From an uncultured Sulfurovum sp. (GTDB lineage Bacteria > Campylobacterota > Campylobacteria > Campylobacterales > Sulfurovaceae), in contig CACVAU010000044.1 in assembly GCA_902727915.1 (NCBI GenBank), forward strand, positions 1 through 64,000: a stretch of 64,000 nucleotides of DNA, in the 5' to 3' direction. Below the pieces are notes generated by a model. It saw nothing but the letters and a program-made list of their open reading frames with translations. It searched no databases and had not been told where the DNA came from. A program made the translations under genes and the position numbers. Of the stretch, positions 62,062 through 64,000 are shown in pieces; the first letter of the stretch is position 1; each line of letters starts with the position of its first letter.

Positions 62062-63513
62062 ATGATAAGTTGGATGCAAAACAACAACAAATTTACAGTT
62101 ATCGTAATGTGGATAGCTGCACTTTCATTTATACTCGCAGGCGCTGTTGGTGGTGTAGGTGGATTACAATCTAACTCCATAGGTAAAGTAGGCGATATAG
62201 AACTTAAAAAAGATAAATTTCAAATGGAATACTCTAACCTATTTAATAGATACAACCAAATGATGCAAGGTAAATTTGATGATGCACAAGCTAAACAAAT
62301 GGGATTACAAGATCAAGTTATCCAAAACATGGCTGTACAAGCAAGAATATTAAATCTTGCCAAAGAGTTTGGAATTATTGTCACAGAGCAAGAAGCAGGA
62401 AAAAAACTGGCCTCTTTTCCAGCTTTTCAAACAAATGGTATTTTTGATCGTAAAGCATATGATACTTATATTCAAGGTTCTGGTCTAAGTCATGAAACAT
62501 TTGAAAATAATTTAAAAGACCAACTTATTATAGAAAAAACATTTCAACTACTTAATACTAGTGGGTTAGACAATGAATATAAAGCTTTCCAACTTGCATT
62601 TGAAGTTGCTGATAAAATCAAGTATACTATTTTGACTAATAAAGATGTCAACATCAGTATAAATGACACAAAATTAAAAGCATTTTGGGAACCAAGAAAA
62701 GACCAGTTTCAAACAGCTAAACAATATACTTTAGCAATACAATGGACAGAAACACAAGATACAGAAGTTTCAGAAAAAGAAATTAAAAGCCATTATGATG
62801 AAAATCGCTTTAACTACACCAACGAAGATGGAAAAATTTCAGACTTTAAAGACGTTAAAGAATGGGTTAAAGAAGCAACACAAATTGCTAAAAGCAAAAA
62901 GTCTGCTTTAAAACGTTATGTACAATTTAAAAAAGGTGAAATGAAACCTGATGAAACATTAACCTTAGATATTAATGATCCAAAACTATCAAAAGAGTTA
63001 TGGAATGCCATTGAAAATCAAGGTCTAAATGATTTACTTAAGCCAAAAGTTGTAGAGAATCGTTATGCTTCAGTAAAAATCGTTAATATTGTTAATCCCA
63101 TAACTAAAGCTTTCGACCAAATAAAGACAGAAATTACGCCTATTTACCAAGAAGAAGCCCAAAAAGAAGCACTTTCAGTACTGGCTGAAAGTAAATTGAC
63201 AAACATTGACAAGCTAGATATGAATGTGTCAACTTTCATCACATTAGATAACGCTGAGAAACAGAAAATAGGTATGAATAAACAAGAAACAGCAAATTTC
63301 AGCTCTAAGCTCTTTACTTCTGATGAAGAAAAAGGTATCATTCCTATAGGTAGTAAAGTGATAGTTTACAAAATATTAGAACAAAAATTAATTTCACTTG
63401 AAAGTAACGAAACAAATATTATGCATCAAAATGCTGATAAAATTAAAGAGCAAAGCTTTCAAGCTAATTTAATGAAAACTTTGGATAAAAAGTATCCAAC
63501 CAAACTTTACTAG
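62062..63513 (+). CDS. PpiD/SurA-like membrane-anchored chaperone
   Basis: 483 aa. N-terminal transmembrane helix (about 12-32) and a SurA_N-type chaperone region (about 40-180, LQDQVIQNMAVQARILNLAKEFGI). The middle region (about 240-340) sits where PpiD has its parvulin domain, but no strong catalytic parvulin motif is visible. It probably helps outer-membrane or secreted proteins fold at the Sec exit. Same place before ftsA as in Campylobacter. Confidence 0.82.
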   Translation: MISWMQNNNKFTVIVMWIAALSFILAGAVGGVGGLQSNSIGKVGDIELKKDKFQMEYSNLFNRYNQMMQGKFDDAQAKQMGLQDQVIQNMAVQARILNLAKEFGIIVTEQEAGKKLASFPAFQTNGIFDRKAYDTYIQGSGLSHETFENNLKDQLIIEKTFQLLNTSGLDNEYKAFQLAFEVADKIKYTILTNKDVNISINDTKLKAFWEPRKDQFQTAKQYTLAIQWTETQDTEVSEKEIKSHYDENRFNYTNEDGKISDFKDVKEWVKEATQIAKSKKSALKRYVQFKKGEMKPDETLTLDINDPKLSKELWNAIENQGLNDLLKPKVVENRYASVKIVNIVNPITKAFDQIKTEITPIYQEEAQKEALSVLAESKLTNIDKLDMNVSTFITLDNAEKQKIGMNKQETANFSSKLFTSDEEKGIIPIGSKVIVYKILEQKLISLESNETNIMHQNADKIKEQSFQANLMKTLDKKYPTKLY

Positions 63514-63537
63514 TCAAGTAACTCTTTAATACTTGAC
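63513..63537. terminator. Hairpin between the PpiD-like gene and ftsA
   Basis: GTCAAGTA (63513-63520) pairs exactly with TACTTGAC (63530-63537) around a 9-base loop, starting at the stop codon of the PpiD-like gene. No T-run follows, so it may only slow transcription or protect the 3' end. Confidence 0.45.
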
Positions 63538-63570
63538 ACAAAGATTGACAGACATACTAAGGATCAAAGA

Positions 63571-64000
63571 GTGAATAAACCAATTTTAGCTATAGACATC
63601 GGCTCAACCAAAATATGTGCAATAATTGGTGAGATTAAAGATGATCAAATGGAAATTGCAGGTCACGGTATTAGTAAGTCACAAGGAATCAAAAAAGGTG
63701 CTATTTCAAATATAGAATTAGCATCTAAATCAATCAAAAATGCTGTAGATGATGCCAAGCGTGTTGCTGGAATTAACCCTACAGCAGCAATCATCTCCAT
63801 TTCTGGTGCCTATGTTAAAAGCTTACAATCTTCAGGTGTTGTTAACATCCCCAATCAAGAAATATCTATTAATGAAATCAACCGTGTAATGCAAACAGCT
63901 TTATACAATGCTAATATTCCCAATGAATTTGATATATTACATGTCTTGCCTTATAAATTCAAAATAGATGAGCAAGACTTCATTGAAGACCCTAATGGAA
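63571..64000 (+). CDS. ftsA: Cell division protein FtsA, 5' part
   Basis: 143 codons before the window ends. GTG start with AAGGATC upstream. Actin-like phosphate-1 loop DIGSTKICAIIGE (9-21), and the FtsA-specific 1C region with KKGAISNIELASKSIKNAV and ISISGAYVKSLQSSGVV. FtsA anchors FtsZ filaments to the membrane. ftsZ is expected beyond the window. Confidence 0.95.
   Translation, partial: MNKPILAIDIGSTKICAIIGEIKDDQMEIAGHGISKSQGIKKGAISNIELASKSIKNAVDDAKRVAGINPTAAIISISGAYVKSLQSSGVVNIPNQEISINEINRVMQTALYNANIPNEFDILHVLPYKFKIDEQDFIEDPNG

Overview
The window is AT-rich, almost fully coding DNA from a member of the Campylobacterota (former Epsilonproteobacteria). The evidence is conserved gene order rather than any marker rRNA: nadK-recN ... 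tatD-mltD-SPOR lipoprotein-hisB-kdsC-lptC, rpmH-rnpA-yidC-jag-mnmE, fabZ-lpxA-clpX-mreB-mreC, and a SurA/PpiD-like chaperone before ftsA. A Suv3-like helicase, dimeric dUTPase, ATP-type PEP carboxykinase and Na+-pumping decarboxylase suggest a free-living lineage of the Sulfurimonas/Sulfurovum/Arcobacter kind. The genus cannot be fixed from sequence alone. No rRNA, tRNA, CRISPR array, transposase or prophage was seen.

Layout. 1-2767 holds three tandem leftward genes for secreted helical proteins built of 11-residue repeats; two copies share 734 identical bases. 2981-5871 carries a small c-type cytochrome, a methyltransferase, coaX, a lipoprotein and a TerB-like protein. 5907-6553 is a non-coding island with REP-like palindromes, followed by two small membrane proteins. 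metH fills 7063-10572, with another palindrome pair at its 5' side. 10712-14903 is an apparent leftward operon for two paralogous repeat-solenoid exoproteins, an acidic exported protein, a CsgG/HfaB-like outer-membrane lipoprotein and a small protein. It looks like a curli/holdfast-type secretion system with unfamiliar substrates and is the most interesting locus here.

15361-23871 is cell-envelope and housekeeping (NlpC/P60 lipoprotein, lptC, kdsC, hisB, SPOR, mltD, tatD, LysM, recN, nadK). 24028-30192 runs rightward with a phospholipase-A2-like secreted protein, a DUF819 permease, DUF502, a cysteine-pentad protein, mltF, pdxJ and dut. 30222-36792 runs leftward with mnmE, jag, yidC, rnpA, rpmH, a Cys-rich protein and a YgjP-like peptidase. 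36896-37093 is a remnant of an SRPBCC gene. After the Suv3-like helicase come pckA and oadB-oadA-oadG (C3/C4 metabolism coupled to Na+ export), a DEAD-box helicase, uppP and serB.

48420-59867 is rightward: hydrolase, metF, FUN14, lpxB, queH, fabZ, lpxA, clpX, mreB, mreC, then a MotA/MotB-like stator pair and a 47-residue protein. The end holds HIT, bioA, a PpiD-like chaperone and the start of ftsA.

Themes are envelope building (lipid A, LPS transport, peptidoglycan lytic enzymes, MreBC, FtsA) and one-carbon/methionine metabolism (metH, metF). Two conserved genes, rnpA and queH, can only be read in full from ATT and ATC start codons.
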